Source of the DNA: CAYNYF01 sp964401385
GTDB taxonomy: Bacteria > Planctomycetota > Phycisphaerae > SM23-33
Reading direction: 5' to 3'
Length of the DNA stretch: 64,000 nt
Assembly: GCA_964401385.1 (NCBI GenBank)
Contig: CAYNYF010000006.1
Coordinates: 11,492-75,491 of the forward strand
Shown piece by piece: positions 10,305 through 19,147 of this stretch (within the stretch, counting starts at the first letter, position 1; each line of letters begins with the position of its first letter). The notes beneath the pieces are model-generated. The model did not search any database and was not told the origin of the DNA. It saw only the letters and a list, made by a program, of their open reading frames with translations. Both the position numbers and the translations under genes were made by a program.

Positions 10305-10434
10305 TAGATTTTCCGGACTTTTCCCAGCCAGGGAGGCACCCCGAGGGGCCAGCGGCCCCGAAATCCCACATAAGTACCTTTGGGAAAATCGCTTGCTTGG
10401 GGCCTCCGCGGGTGTTGGCCTTCAGGACGGGCGC

Positions 10435-10472
10435 AAAAAGCAACCCCCGGGCGCCAAGGGCACCCGAGGGTA
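10435..10472 (-). terminator. Rho-independent terminator of PEP-CTERM gene B
   Basis: A GC-rich inverted repeat (CCCCCGGGCGCC / GGCACCCGAGGG, G-U pairs allowed) is followed on the minus strand by GCTTTTTGC. It is equivalent to the terminator of copy A and lies about 40 bp past the stop at 10514. Confidence 0.8.
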
Positions 10473-10513
10473 TTGGCATCCTTGCGATGGTTGCCTTCCA
10501 ACGATCGGCTGGC

Positions 10514-11347
10514 TTAGCGCCTCTTGCGAAGCACCAGGCCGACAGCACCGAGGCCAAGCAGCAGCATCGTGGCTGGCTCGGGAACCGCCCAGACCTCGAG
10601 GGCAGCAGCAGCGCCCGGGCAGCCCCACTGGCCGCGGTAGTAGATGTTGCCGTTCAGATACGCCTCGGACCAGCTACGCAGGCCGCGAACGTTGGGGTCG
10701 TTGATCAATGCGTCAACGACCGCCGCATCCACGGGGGCCTTCATGTTGCCGAAATTGACCGGTACGGTCGGGACGAAGCCCACGAACGGAACGCTGTTGG
10801 TCAGCTCCGGCAGACCCCAGAAGCTGACCTGGGCGCCGTCGGTCGGGTCGATCCACGGGACGTCGCCGGCGGCCGTAGAGCTGGCATACAGGTCACACGC
10901 GCCCATGCTTAGCTCCGGGTTGCCATTGTCGCACTCATACGCGGTGCCATCACCCGGTGCAGCGTTCGCCACGTCGAGAACCAGCCAGTCGTTGACGGAG
11001 CTGAACGCTCCGAACCAGACGACGGCCGACGGATTCGGGCCTTCCCAGTTCACGCCGGTGACGGCGTAGCGCACCTGCCAGCCAGTGTAGCCGCCGGCCG
11101 GCACGGGCTGGGCCAACTGGTCTGCCAGGGCCGCCAGTTGGTCCTCGCTCCAGTCGGCGTAGTGGGTCCCTTCCTGCTTGTCCTTGGCCCACCGCATGTT
11201 GCACTTGCGGCCGCGGTTCTCCAACCCATTGGACGTGTTGTTGGCGTTGTCACGGTCGCAAACGAACCTGGCAACCATCAGGTCGCCGGCCACGCCGGCC
11301 GACGCAAACATACACACAACAGCCAGAATTGCTAGTGTCCTAATCAT
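10514..11347 (-). CDS. PEP-CTERM exported protein, copy B
   Basis: 277 aa with the same architecture as the copy A product: signal peptide, mature domain of about 230 residues, and C-terminal VPEPATMLLLGLGAVGLVLRKRR. Residues of about 55-180 are identical to copy A at both nucleotide and protein level. The segments just after the signal peptide (for example NGLENRGRKCNMRWAKDK versus TPLENRARKNNDRWAKDR) and residues of about 195-235 differ. It has its own promoter, leader hairpin and terminator, so the two genes are separate transcription units. Likely an exosortase-sorted surface or extracellular-matrix protein. The binding partner is unknown. Confidence 0.9.
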   Translation of the reverse strand: MIRTLAILAVVCMFASAGVAGDLMVARFVCDRDNANNTSNGLENRGRKCNMRWAKDKQEGTHYADWSEDQLAALADQLAQPVPAGGYTGWQVRYAVTGVNWEGPNPSAVVWFGAFSSVNDWLVLDVANAAPGDGTAYECDNGNPELSMGACDLYASSTAAGDVPWIDPTDGAQVSFWGLPELTNSVPFVGFVPTVPVNFGNMKAPVDAAVVDALINDPNVRGLRSWSEAYLNGNIYYRGQWGCPGAAAALEVWAVPEPATMLLLGLGAVGLVLRKRR

Positions 11348-11382
11348 CCTCTTTGCCTCCTATTCTTAAGATGGAAGTTGCC

Positions 11383-11409
11383 GTTTCGCCGTCGGCCAAA
11401 CGGCGAAAC
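11383..11409 (-). promoter_or_regulatory. Leader hairpin in the 5' UTR of PEP-CTERM gene B
   Basis: Same 9-bp stem and 9-nt loop as in copy A, about 40 nt before the start codon. Confidence 0.55.
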
Positions 11410-11571
11410 CCTCGTACAATAGACATGCACATCCGATAAAAATCTAGCGGTACCTGTCACACTTCGGCATGCACCCTCCTTTCCGTGCAACCTCTTCACC
11501 TCACAGTTCGATATGCAATCGCAACGGCCGGATTCCCTCAGGCCATTGCGACCCTTCCTTAGGCTCCTCAC

Positions 11572-11600
11572 ATTGTCACCCAAACCCCGGTTTTTGTCAA
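11572..11600 (-). promoter_or_regulatory. Promoter of PEP-CTERM gene B
   Basis: Minus-strand TTGACA (11600-11595), 17-bp spacer, GACAAT (11577-11572). Counterpart of the promoter at 10276-10304, with one change in the -10 box. Confidence 0.75.
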
Positions 11601-11730
11601 TAGATTCTCCGGACTTTTCCCAGCCAGGGAGGCACGGCGACGGGCCAGCAGGCCCCAAATCCCACATAAGTACCTTTGGGAAAATCGCTTGCTTGTGGCC
11701 TCCGCGGGTGTTGGCCTTCAGGACGGGCGC

Positions 11731-11766
11731 AAAAAGTAACCCCCGGCGACCGGGGGCGCCCGCGGG
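11731..11766 (-). terminator. Partial third terminator copy, downstream of the EMC3-like gene
   Basis: The terminator sequence of the duplicated unit reappears (AAAAAGTAACCCCCGG, then GACCGGGGGCG) with an altered, imperfect stem. It lies about 40 bp past the stop codon at 11804 and reads out on the minus strand with a T-rich end. It probably terminates the operon above it and marks the outer boundary of the duplication. Confidence 0.6.
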
Positions 11767-11803
11767 CATTGGGCCTGGGCCGGCTTGGGTTTGGACGGCC
11801 GGG

Positions 11804-12682
11804 TCAGTAAATCCGGAAAACGCGCTTAAGGATGCTCACAAAGGGAATTGCGATCAGGAAATACGCCACCAGCCAGGGGGGGATGTACAGGAAGTCGATG
11901 CCGCCGACGACGCCGAAGAGCTTCATCGGCTCCATCGCCAGCTCGATGCACTGGACGGGCCCGTCCGAGCAGGCGGTCACGGCCGGGGCGTACCGCCGGC
12001 CGCCGACCAGGAGCTGCTTGTCGTAGGTCCTGCCGCCGTAGCGGACCTTGAGGGTGTGCCCGCCCGGGCGGGCGGCGGGCCGGATCCGCCAGACGGCCAC
12101 GCCCTCGAGCGGGGCGTCGATGCCGAAAAACGCCCGCGTGCGCGCGTTGAACGCGTCCCAGAGGCCGTTGACGGGCAGCGGCCGGTCCTTGCCCACCGGC
12201 TGGAGGCAGTCGCCCTCAATGACCACGCCTTCCTGCGGCACCAGGTGCACCGGCCGACCGATGGCGGAAATGGGCAGATACGCCTTGACCTCCAGCGGCT
12301 CACCCGCCCGGGGCGGGTGGTAGGCCAGCCGGGCAAAGCACCACGTCGCCAGCAGCGCCACCGGCACGATCGCCCACAGCAGCGGCTTCAGCTCGAACTT
12401 CAGCGACTTGACCTTGATCAGGGTCATGGTCGCCTTGTAGCGCTTCCTGGCCTCCTTCTCGCCGGCGCGGCGGGTCTGGCGGATCAGCACCCGCAGGCGC
12501 TTCCGGTCGCCGGCCGCGCGCTTGAGCCAGTCCTGGTCCGTGCACAGCAGCCGCACGAAGGCGAGGATGGCCGAGGTCAGGATCGCCACCACGAACAGGG
12601 TCAGGTCGCGCGGCAGCAACAGCGTCCAGCCCAGGACGTAGTCCATGATCGAAACGACGAAATTGCCGATTACTTCCAGCAT
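11804..12682 (-). CDS. EMC3/TMCO1 (DUF106)-like integral membrane protein
   Basis: 292 aa. Residues of about 20-45 form a first membrane helix (LTLFVVAILTSAILAFVRLL). A strongly basic cytoplasmic stretch follows (RKRLRVLIRQTRRAGEKEARKRYKA in part), then a helix near KPLLWAIVPVALLATWCF, a periplasmic-type domain of about 130 residues, and a C-terminal helix (PPWLVAYFLIAIPFVSILK). Helix, long basic coiled stretch, helices is the layout of the YidC/Oxa1 superfamily branch EMC3/TMCO1/DUF106, where the basic stretch faces the ribosome. This is an inference from layout, not a motif match. The start at 12682 lies 14 bp past the end of the preceding gene, so it is probably co-transcribed with it. Confidence 0.5.
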   Translation of the reverse strand: MLEVIGNFVVSIMDYVLGWTLLLPRDLTLFVVAILTSAILAFVRLLCTDQDWLKRAAGDRKRLRVLIRQTRRAGEKEARKRYKATMTLIKVKSLKFELKPLLWAIVPVALLATWCFARLAYHPPRAGEPLEVKAYLPISAIGRPVHLVPQEGVVIEGDCLQPVGKDRPLPVNGLWDAFNARTRAFFGIDAPLEGVAVWRIRPAARPGGHTLKVRYGGRTYDKQLLVGGRRYAPAVTACSDGPVQCIELAMEPMKLFGVVGGIDFLYIPPWLVAYFLIAIPFVSILKRVFRIY

Positions 12683-12696
12683 GTGCGTGCTCGTGG

Positions 12697-15450
12697 CTAC
12701 TCTTGAAGCAGGATGATCCTTCCGTGATTGCCGTCGACGCGGACGCTGGCGCCGTCGGGAATGCGGCGGGTGGCGTCGCGGCAGACGACCGCGGGGATGC
12801 CGAAATCGCGGGCGACGATCGCCCCGTGACTGAGGAGCCCGCCCTGCTCGACGATCAGCCCGCGGGCGTGGGCGAACAGTGCCGTCCAGCCGGGGTCGGT
12901 CGAGGGGCAGACCAGTATGTAGTCGGTGTGCAGATCGGCGGTCTGGGCGGGGTCGAAGACGATCCTGGCGGTGCCCGTCGCCACGCCGGCGGCGATGGGC
13001 TCGGCGGCAAGCTCCCTGGCGGCCTCGTACGCCCGGGGCAGGCCCAGCTCTTCCAGGTCGGCCGAGTCGATCACCTCGGCCGGGTCGAGCCGCCGGCTCG
13101 ACTGCCACCGCAGCTTCCGGGCGGCGATCTCCTCGGCCAGGGCCGCCCGGTTGGACTCGTAGCCTTCCAGCTCTCCCAGGCGGAGGAAGAAGACGTCGCG
13201 CCCGAGGTCCCACCGCCGCGCCAGCTCCAGGATGGCCGAGCGTATGGTCTCATACCCCATCATCAGGTAGTGCTTGCCGGTTTCCCGATACGGCAGCATG
13301 GACTGGGCGTCGCCCAGGTCGGCGGCGACGTCCTCCAGCAGGCAGCTCCCGCCCCATTGCCGCAGCAGGTCGGGCAGTTGGCTCTCCGCCTGGCGCCGGT
13401 TGCGGACGTTGGCCTCGTGCAGCGCCTGGGGGGAAGGGGCGCTGGCGTCCAGGTACGCGCCGAGGATGCGCCGAACGTAGGACGAGTCCTCCCGCCACCT
13501 GGGCCGGGCCAGCTCCATCTCGCCCAGGCCGCGGTGCCCGTAGCGGTCCAGGAACTCTTCCAGGCTGGCTTGCCCCCGGGCGACGCGGTACAGCCACAGG
13601 CTCTGCTCGACGGTCGAATCGCCGTCCAGCCCCTGGGTGAGCTTCAGCGACAGCTCGGTTCCGGCCTCGCGTCCCATCAACTGGGCGAGCTTCTGGTGGA
13701 GGGCGGCCTCGGCCATTCCGCCGAAGAAGCCGGGCTTGAGCGACTCGGCCCCGAACTCATCCAGCGTGCGCTGTATCCGCCGGTGCAGCTCGTCCAGCAG
13801 TTGCCGGCCCGAGAGGCGCTTCAGATCCTGCCGGCGCTTGGCCCGCACCCAGTCCAGGTACGCGGGCAGCACGTCGTTGTTGAAAGAGTCAAGTGTCGCC
13901 CGGCGGGCCTGCTTCATCCGCCGCGAGCAGCGCAGCATCGCCCGCAGCAGCGCCGGAAAGGCCAGCAGGAAGCGCGGGGTGGCCTTCTGCGGCTCGAAGC
14001 GCGTGGGGGCCGAGCCGATCAGTCCGGGATTCTCGGCCAGCTCCGCGGCGTCGTAGCCCAGCGGCATGCCGTCCCAGAACAGGTCCGCCGCCCGCTCGGG
14101 GTCGGCGTAGATCCGCCCGCAGATCAGCTCCAGGAACCCCTCCCGGCAGACCCGCCTGCTGGGGCGGTAGCCGAAGTCCTTGTACATCCGCCCGAAGCCG
14201 CCGTCGCCGCTCATGAAGTGGCGAACGATGTCCCAGGTCAGGGGGGTGGGTCTGGCCAGCGTCTCGGAGAGGTTGTGCAGCACCCAGACCTTGCGGCGGT
14301 CGCCGGCGAGTTTGCTCAGGCGGTGAATCTCCTCTCGGCGGCCGACCTCCACGTCCTCGGCCACGTCCAGCCCGCGGATGGCGCGGGCCTGCAACAAGGC
14401 GAAGTGCCCGTCGGCCCAGCCCCACTCGATGTCTATGGGCCTACCGAACAGGCCTTCGACGTCCAGGGCGATCTGCGCCAGTTGGCGGATCTGGGCTTCG
14501 GTCAGCGAGGCCGCGTCGGGGTCGCGCGGCCGGGCGTCGCCCATGGCGGCGACGACCTGGGCCTTGTGGCCGATCGAGCTGCGCTTGACGGAAAGGTCGC
14601 GGCGGTCGACGACGAAGTTGTCCGGATGAACGTCTCCGGAGACGACCGCCTCGCCCAGTCCGTAGGAGGACTCGACGATCATCTCCCCGGCCGAGAGGTC
14701 GTTGGGGTTGGCGGTGAAGACGATGCCGGATATTTGCGAGGCGAACATGGACTGGACGTTCACGGCCGTGCCGGCGAGCCCGCGGACGTCGTGCTCCCGC
14801 CGGTAGGTGAGGGCCCGGGAATTGTTCCAGGATCGGAAGACCGCCTCGATGCACAGCCGCAGCGTTTCCCAGGGGTCAGTGGGGAAGGGCGTGCCGGTGC
14901 GCTCGGCGTAGAGCCGGCGGGCGGCCTCGGCGAGGGCCTGCTCGCGGGGCTGCTCGGGCGGCTGAGGGCCGAGCTGCTCTTCCAAAGCGCGAAAGTCTTC
15001 GGCCGGGATGCCGGCGACGGTCTTGCCGAAGCCGGCGACGAACTGGGCGTACACGCGCCAGAACGCGGCCGGGTCGCCCGCCGCGTCGGCCATCTCCGGC
15101 GTCAGCCCGCAATTCAGGATCGTGTCCATCATGCCGGGCATGGAAACGGCCGCACCCGACCGCACCGACACCAGCAGCGGATCGTCGGCGGCGCCGAACT
15201 TCCGCCCGCTGGCCTCCTCCAGCCGGGCCAGGTTTGCGCGGACCTGATCGGCCAGCCCCTCCGGCCACCGCCCGTCGCCGGCCAGGAACAGCCGGCAGCA
15301 CTCGCTGGAAATGGTGAAGCCCGGCGGCACCGGCAGCTTCGCCCGACACATGGCCGCCAGGCTGGCGCCCTTGCCGCCGAGGACGTCCTTGCGCTGGGGG
15401 TCGCCGGCGGCTTGGCCTTCGCCGAAGAAATATATCCACTGATCCGCCAT
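12697..15450 (-). CDS. PEP/pyruvate-binding phosphotransferase (PPDK-type N-terminus, Rph-like layout)
   Basis: 917 aa. Residues of about 20-340 form the ATP-grasp nucleotide-binding domain, close to pyruvate phosphate dikinase: GGKGASLAAM, PVPPGFTIS, SVRSGAAVSMPGMMDTILN. A middle region of about 450 residues contains YGHRGLGEMELARPRWRED, a signature seen in rifampicin-phosphotransferase-like proteins. The last 110 residues are the swivelling phosphohistidine domain with GGLLSHGAIVARDFGIPAV, the His being the phosphate carrier. The protein stops right after this domain and lacks the C-terminal PEP-binding TIM barrel of true PPDK and PEP synthase. The order ATP domain, variable acceptor domain, His domain matches Rph. 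The reaction is probably ATP-driven phosphotransfer to an unidentified acceptor. It starts 3 bp after the preceding gene. Confidence 0.75.
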   Translation of the reverse strand: MADQWIYFFGEGQAAGDPQRKDVLGGKGASLAAMCRAKLPVPPGFTISSECCRLFLAGDGRWPEGLADQVRANLARLEEASGRKFGAADDPLLVSVRSGAAVSMPGMMDTILNCGLTPEMADAAGDPAAFWRVYAQFVAGFGKTVAGIPAEDFRALEEQLGPQPPEQPREQALAEAARRLYAERTGTPFPTDPWETLRLCIEAVFRSWNNSRALTYRREHDVRGLAGTAVNVQSMFASQISGIVFTANPNDLSAGEMIVESSYGLGEAVVSGDVHPDNFVVDRRDLSVKRSSIGHKAQVVAAMGDARPRDPDAASLTEAQIRQLAQIALDVEGLFGRPIDIEWGWADGHFALLQARAIRGLDVAEDVEVGRREEIHRLSKLAGDRRKVWVLHNLSETLARPTPLTWDIVRHFMSGDGGFGRMYKDFGYRPSRRVCREGFLELICGRIYADPERAADLFWDGMPLGYDAAELAENPGLIGSAPTRFEPQKATPRFLLAFPALLRAMLRCSRRMKQARRATLDSFNNDVLPAYLDWVRAKRRQDLKRLSGRQLLDELHRRIQRTLDEFGAESLKPGFFGGMAEAALHQKLAQLMGREAGTELSLKLTQGLDGDSTVEQSLWLYRVARGQASLEEFLDRYGHRGLGEMELARPRWREDSSYVRRILGAYLDASAPSPQALHEANVRNRRQAESQLPDLLRQWGGSCLLEDVAADLGDAQSMLPYRETGKHYLMMGYETIRSAILELARRWDLGRDVFFLRLGELEGYESNRAALAEEIAARKLRWQSSRRLDPAEVIDSADLEELGLPRAYEAARELAAEPIAAGVATGTARIVFDPAQTADLHTDYILVCPSTDPGWTALFAHARGLIVEQGGLLSHGAIVARDFGIPAVVCRDATRRIPDGASVRVDGNHGRIILLQE

Positions 15451-15453
15451 TGG

Positions 15454-18234
15454 CTATTTCTCTCGGGGCCCGACGCAGACCAGGCCCTTGCCCTTCACCC
15501 CGAAGTACACGCGCGAATCGACCATCACCGGCGCCGCGCTGGGCCGGCCCAGCCAGGAGATGTCGCGCCACTGCGAGCAGCTCCACTTGACGCCGTCCAG
15601 CTCCGCCCGGACCAGGCACTTGGGCGAGGCGTACAGCAGTTGATCGCCGCAGAGCATCGGCGGCATGCCGGCGATGGGTGGCCACCCGGCGGCCCGCGGC
15701 CCGGACGGCGAAGCCCCGGTGATGCGCTGGATCTGCCGGCCGTACCAGTCGAGCAGGACGATCTCGGAAGAGGCGGTGGTGCACGCCAGGCGATTCTCGT
15801 GGAAGACGATCGGCCCGGCCACCGGCCCGCAGTCGACCGACCACAGCACCGCGCCGTTGACGACGCTCAGCACGGTAAGACCCTCGGCCGTGCCGATGGC
15901 GACAAGGTCCTCTGTGGCCGCCGGACCCGTGGTCGGAGCCGCCGGAAGCGAACTCCGCCAGCGCTGCCGTCCGCCGGCGGCGTCGATTGCGATTACCTCC
16001 GGGGGGGAGGCCGAGCAGGCCAGGACCACTCCGGCGGCCACGGCCGCCGAGCCGACCGGGTTCTTGACGGTCTGCGACCACGCCGGGCCGCCGGCGGCGT
16101 GGCCTTCCGTCTCGAAGCAGCTCAGCGTCTCGGCCGCGTCGAAGACGAGCAGGCGGCCGGCGGCGGCGAGCACGTGCCCGGCGGCGGCGGCGGCGACGGG
16201 TCGCCTCCAGAGGGCCGCGCCGCTGGCGGCGTCGAGGCAGTGAAGCCGGCGCCCGGCGTCGCCGGGCTTGCCGTCGATGAGGTAAACGTGATTCGCCTTG
16301 ACCGCCGCCGACTGATGAAGGCCGCCGGCGAGCGGATAGAACCATTTCTCTTCCGGGCCGGCCCGGCGGCTGCTGGCGCCGCCCCGGCGGGGGGGCATAA
16401 GCTTGACCACGCCGCTGCGTCCGGGCGAGTGAATGCCCACGTACAGCGCCCGTTCGCCCCAGGCGGCGGGGGCGGCCACGTCCGTGGCCGATTCGCTCTG
16501 GGTTCCGGGGTAGCGCCAGGCGAAGCTGCCCACCTTCGGCAGGGGGCTGCCGTCGGCCCAGCCGGACTTGCCGGGCCCGCCGAGGTGGCCCGCCCAGACG
16601 TGCTCGCGCTTCTGCCGGGACGGCCGGCCCAGGCAGAGCAGCCCGTTGCCCGGGGTGCCGACGAAGACGTGCCCGCGGGCGAGGGTCGGGGAGCTGATGA
16701 ACTCCTTGCCGGCGCCCGCGCTGATCTCCCACACCGGCTCGAGGCCGCGCCTCTCCAGGCCGTACAGCCGCCCGCCGAGGGTCATGAAGTAGACGTTCTC
16801 GCTGCCCACGGCGGGGGAGGTCAGCACCGGCTCGTAGGCGTTCCAGGCGTTGACGAACTGACCGTCGGTGGTCAGGCAGACGAACCTGCCGTCGCGGCAG
16901 CCGAAGTACAGCCTGCCGTCGGCGACGGCGATCGCCCCCAGCACCGTCCGCGGCAGCTTGTAGCTCCACAGCCGCTTGCCGGTCTCGGCGTCGAGGGCCC
17001 AGACTTCCCCGGCCGGCTGGAGCTTCTTTGCGACCGCGGCGATCTCCTCCTGGGCGGCGCCGCGCTCGCGGAGCGCGCGCAGTCGCTCCTGGCGGACCTG
17101 CTCGGCCGGCTGGACCATGTTGCCGTTGCCCATGCCGACGAAGACCTTGCCGTCGGCGACGGCCGGGCTGGCGAAGACCGGATACGCCGCCGGGGTCCGC
17201 CACAGTAGCCGCCCGTCGGCCGCGTCCACGCAGCAGACGGCGCAGCCGCCTTCGCCGAGGCCGAAGTACACCTTGCCCTCATGGGCGATGGGCGAGGTCT
17301 CGCAGTCGGGATAGTCCTCGCCTTCCAGGTGCCAGAGCACCTGGGGCTTACCGTCGTCGCCGCCCTTCAGGTCCAGGCAGTACAGCCCGTCGTCGCCGGC
17401 CCCGATGTAGACCTTTCCCTGGTAGATGCAGGGGGAACTCTCCACGTGGCTGCCCGTGCGGAGCTCCCACAGCCGTTGGCCGGTGTCGGCGCGGAGGCAG
17501 GTGATGCGGGCGTCGGTGGTCTGGTGGAGCCCCTCGCCGCAGACGAGGAAGTTTCCGGCCACCGCGGGCGAGGAGAACGTGGGGCGGAAGTCGCTGGGGG
17601 CGTACTTCCAGTCGATTCCGCCGGTGTCGGCGTCGAGGCAGTAGATGGCCCCGCCGCCGCCGAAGATGCCCACCTCGGCCGAGGCGACGTAGACGCGGTT
17701 GCCGACGACGGCCGGGGAGGAGTAGAACGTCTTTGCCTCCGACGAGAAGCTCCAGACGACCCCGCCGGTGGTCGGGTCGCCGCTGTCGGGGGCGGCGCCG
17801 CGGCGCTGGGGCCCGCCGCGGAAGGCCGGCCAGTCCTGCCCGGCGCGGTAGGCGGCGCCCGCCTGGGGGCCCGTGCCGAATACGTGCGGGACCAGGTACA
17901 CCGCGCCGACGATCCCCCCGGCCGCGATCACCGTGGCCAGCTTGTTCCGCCACAGCACCTTCACGCCGGCCTTCAACGCCGAGGGCTTGAGGATGGCCAC
18001 GAAGATCCCGCCCAACGCCACCAGGATCGCCGGCAGGATCGCCAGCAGCACCTGGAGCGGGCCGATCAGGATGGGCACCACCGCCAGGGAGTCCGCCCCG
18101 GCCGCCGCCGGGCAGGACAGGATGGCCAGCGCCGCGCCCGCGATGCCGACCCGCCAGGTCCGCGAGCCGCCCCGCCGGGCGCAGCGACGGCGCTTGCGAT
18201 GGTCCTGTTCAAGCTGACGCGACTGGCAATTCAT
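15454..18234 (-). CDS. Membrane-anchored PQQ-like beta-propeller protein
   Basis: 926 aa from the ATG at 18234, chosen because the longer frame would run into the upstream EamA gene. Residues of about 1-120 contain three hydrophobic helices (AGAALAILSCPAAAGA, PLQVLLAILPAILVALGGIFVAIL, VIAAGGIVGAVYLVPHVF). The rest is at least two PQQ-type beta-propellers with recurring blocks such as YCLDADTGGIDWKY, WALDAETGKRLW and SSPAVVGNRVYVASAEVG, and blades spaced 40-50 residues apart. Such domains are usually periplasmic scaffolds or sensors. No dehydrogenase residues were seen. It sits between the EamA transporter (22 bp upstream) and the phosphotransferase (3 bp downstream) in one operon. Confidence 0.8.
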   Translation of the reverse strand: MNCQSRQLEQDHRKRRRCARRGGSRTWRVGIAGAALAILSCPAAAGADSLAVVPILIGPLQVLLAILPAILVALGGIFVAILKPSALKAGVKVLWRNKLATVIAAGGIVGAVYLVPHVFGTGPQAGAAYRAGQDWPAFRGGPQRRGAAPDSGDPTTGGVVWSFSSEAKTFYSSPAVVGNRVYVASAEVGIFGGGGAIYCLDADTGGIDWKYAPSDFRPTFSSPAVAGNFLVCGEGLHQTTDARITCLRADTGQRLWELRTGSHVESSPCIYQGKVYIGAGDDGLYCLDLKGGDDGKPQVLWHLEGEDYPDCETSPIAHEGKVYFGLGEGGCAVCCVDAADGRLLWRTPAAYPVFASPAVADGKVFVGMGNGNMVQPAEQVRQERLRALRERGAAQEEIAAVAKKLQPAGEVWALDAETGKRLWSYKLPRTVLGAIAVADGRLYFGCRDGRFVCLTTDGQFVNAWNAYEPVLTSPAVGSENVYFMTLGGRLYGLERRGLEPVWEISAGAGKEFISSPTLARGHVFVGTPGNGLLCLGRPSRQKREHVWAGHLGGPGKSGWADGSPLPKVGSFAWRYPGTQSESATDVAAPAAWGERALYVGIHSPGRSGVVKLMPPRRGGASSRRAGPEEKWFYPLAGGLHQSAAVKANHVYLIDGKPGDAGRRLHCLDAASGAALWRRPVAAAAAGHVLAAAGRLLVFDAAETLSCFETEGHAAGGPAWSQTVKNPVGSAAVAAGVVLACSASPPEVIAIDAAGGRQRWRSSLPAAPTTGPAATEDLVAIGTAEGLTVLSVVNGAVLWSVDCGPVAGPIVFHENRLACTTASSEIVLLDWYGRQIQRITGASPSGPRAAGWPPIAGMPPMLCGDQLLYASPKCLVRAELDGVKWSCSQWRDISWLGRPSAAPVMVDSRVYFGVKGKGLVCVGPREK

Positions 18235-18256
18235 TCCACAGTCTGACCCGCGGCCG

Positions 18257-19147
18257 TCACGGATGGGCCGAGACCACCACCAGAGCGGCAACGCCCGCGG
18301 CAATCAAGGCCGCCCCGGCGGCGCGCTTCCATCCGACGGCCTCCTTCAGGAACACCGCGCCGACCAACGTGCTGAACAGGATGCCGATGTTCCGTGCGGC
18401 CGCGATGTACGTCACGTTCCCGCCGCGCAGTGCCGTCACGATCAGGAAGTACGCCAGCGGGACGCAAACGCCTCCGGTGATGACGGCCTTGCGGTTGGCG
18501 GTCAGCTCCCTGGCGATTCCGCCGCGCCCGGCCGGGGTCAGCCAAACCCAGGGAGCCAGAAAAAATGTCATGAAAGAGTATAGCACGAAAAGATATTCCA
18601 ATGGCCTCGGCCGGTCGGGCAGGGCCATCGCAAACCGGTCTATAAGGTGATAACCCCCAATCAGACACCCGGTTGCGAGAGCAAGCAAGATTCCCCACGC
18701 GTCCCGCCGCCACTGCCGGCGCCCGTGGAGGGCCTCGGCGGCGACCAGGGAAACGCCGACGACGACCACCGCCACCGCCAGCCCGCTGAGCGGGTCGAGG
18801 GCGTCGCCGACGATCCTGCCGGCCACGGCGGCCGTCACCAGCGGGGCCACGCCCCGGCTGAGGGGATAGACCACCGTAAGGTCCGCCCGGGCGTACGCCA
18901 GCGAGAGGGTGATGAAGTACGTTGCCTGGAGCAGCCCGGAGGCGGCGGCGATCGCGACCACCTGCCGGCCCAGCGGCCCGGGCGCGGCCAGGCGGTAGAA
19001 AAGGAAGATCGGACCCATAAACAAGACCCCCAGCGCCGAGACCAGCCAGGCGAAGCAGAGCTTGTTCTCGCTGCTCTTGGCCAGTGCGTTCCACAGCACG
19101 TGCAGCGATGCCGCCACGGCCACCAGCAGGAAGACCGTGACGGTCAC
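18257..19147 (-). CDS. EamA/DMT-family transporter
   Basis: 296 aa, about ten membrane helices in two halves. The first half contains the typical ARADLTVVYPLSRGVAPLVTA segment and the second ARNIGILFSTLVGAVFLKEAVGW, both characteristic of EamA repeats. It probably exports or imports a small metabolite; the substrate is unknown. The start is a GTG at 19147 that overlaps the stop codon of the upstream phosphoesterase gene as GTGA, so translation is likely coupled. This start gives a protein beginning directly in the first helix and close to the normal family length. Confidence 0.85.
   Translation of the reverse strand: MTVTVFLLVAVAASLHVLWNALAKSSENKLCFAWLVSALGVLFMGPIFLFYRLAAPGPLGRQVVAIAAASGLLQATYFITLSLAYARADLTVVYPLSRGVAPLVTAAVAGRIVGDALDPLSGLAVAVVVVGVSLVAAEALHGRRQWRRDAWGILLALATGCLIGGYHLIDRFAMALPDRPRPLEYLFVLYSFMTFFLAPWVWLTPAGRGGIARELTANRKAVITGGVCVPLAYFLIVTALRGGNVTYIAAARNIGILFSTLVGAVFLKEAVGWKRAAGAALIAAGVAALVVVSAHP

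Larger units (their letters stand above)
9141..11730. repeat. Tandem duplication of a ~1.3 kb gene unit (copies A and B)
   Basis: Copy A is about 9141-10434 and copy B about 10435-11730. Each holds promoter, leader, PEP-CTERM gene and terminator in the same order, and a third partial copy of the terminator begins at 11731. Copy boundaries fall at the terminator hairpins. A core of about 368 bp (9503-9870 and its counterpart in copy B) reads as identical, while the sequence on both sides has diverged. Confidence 0.9.

Noticed and set aside
10069..10557. 162-codon minus-strand frame in the PEP-CTERM leader region
   Set aside because: It spans the promoter, leader and terminator of the duplicated unit and is not preserved as a gene in the second copy apart from chance overlap.
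12703..17208. Plus-strand open frame of 1501 codons
   Set aside because: Antisense to the PEP-utilising enzyme and the PQQ protein, both of which show clear conserved motifs. The frame is a GC-bias shadow.
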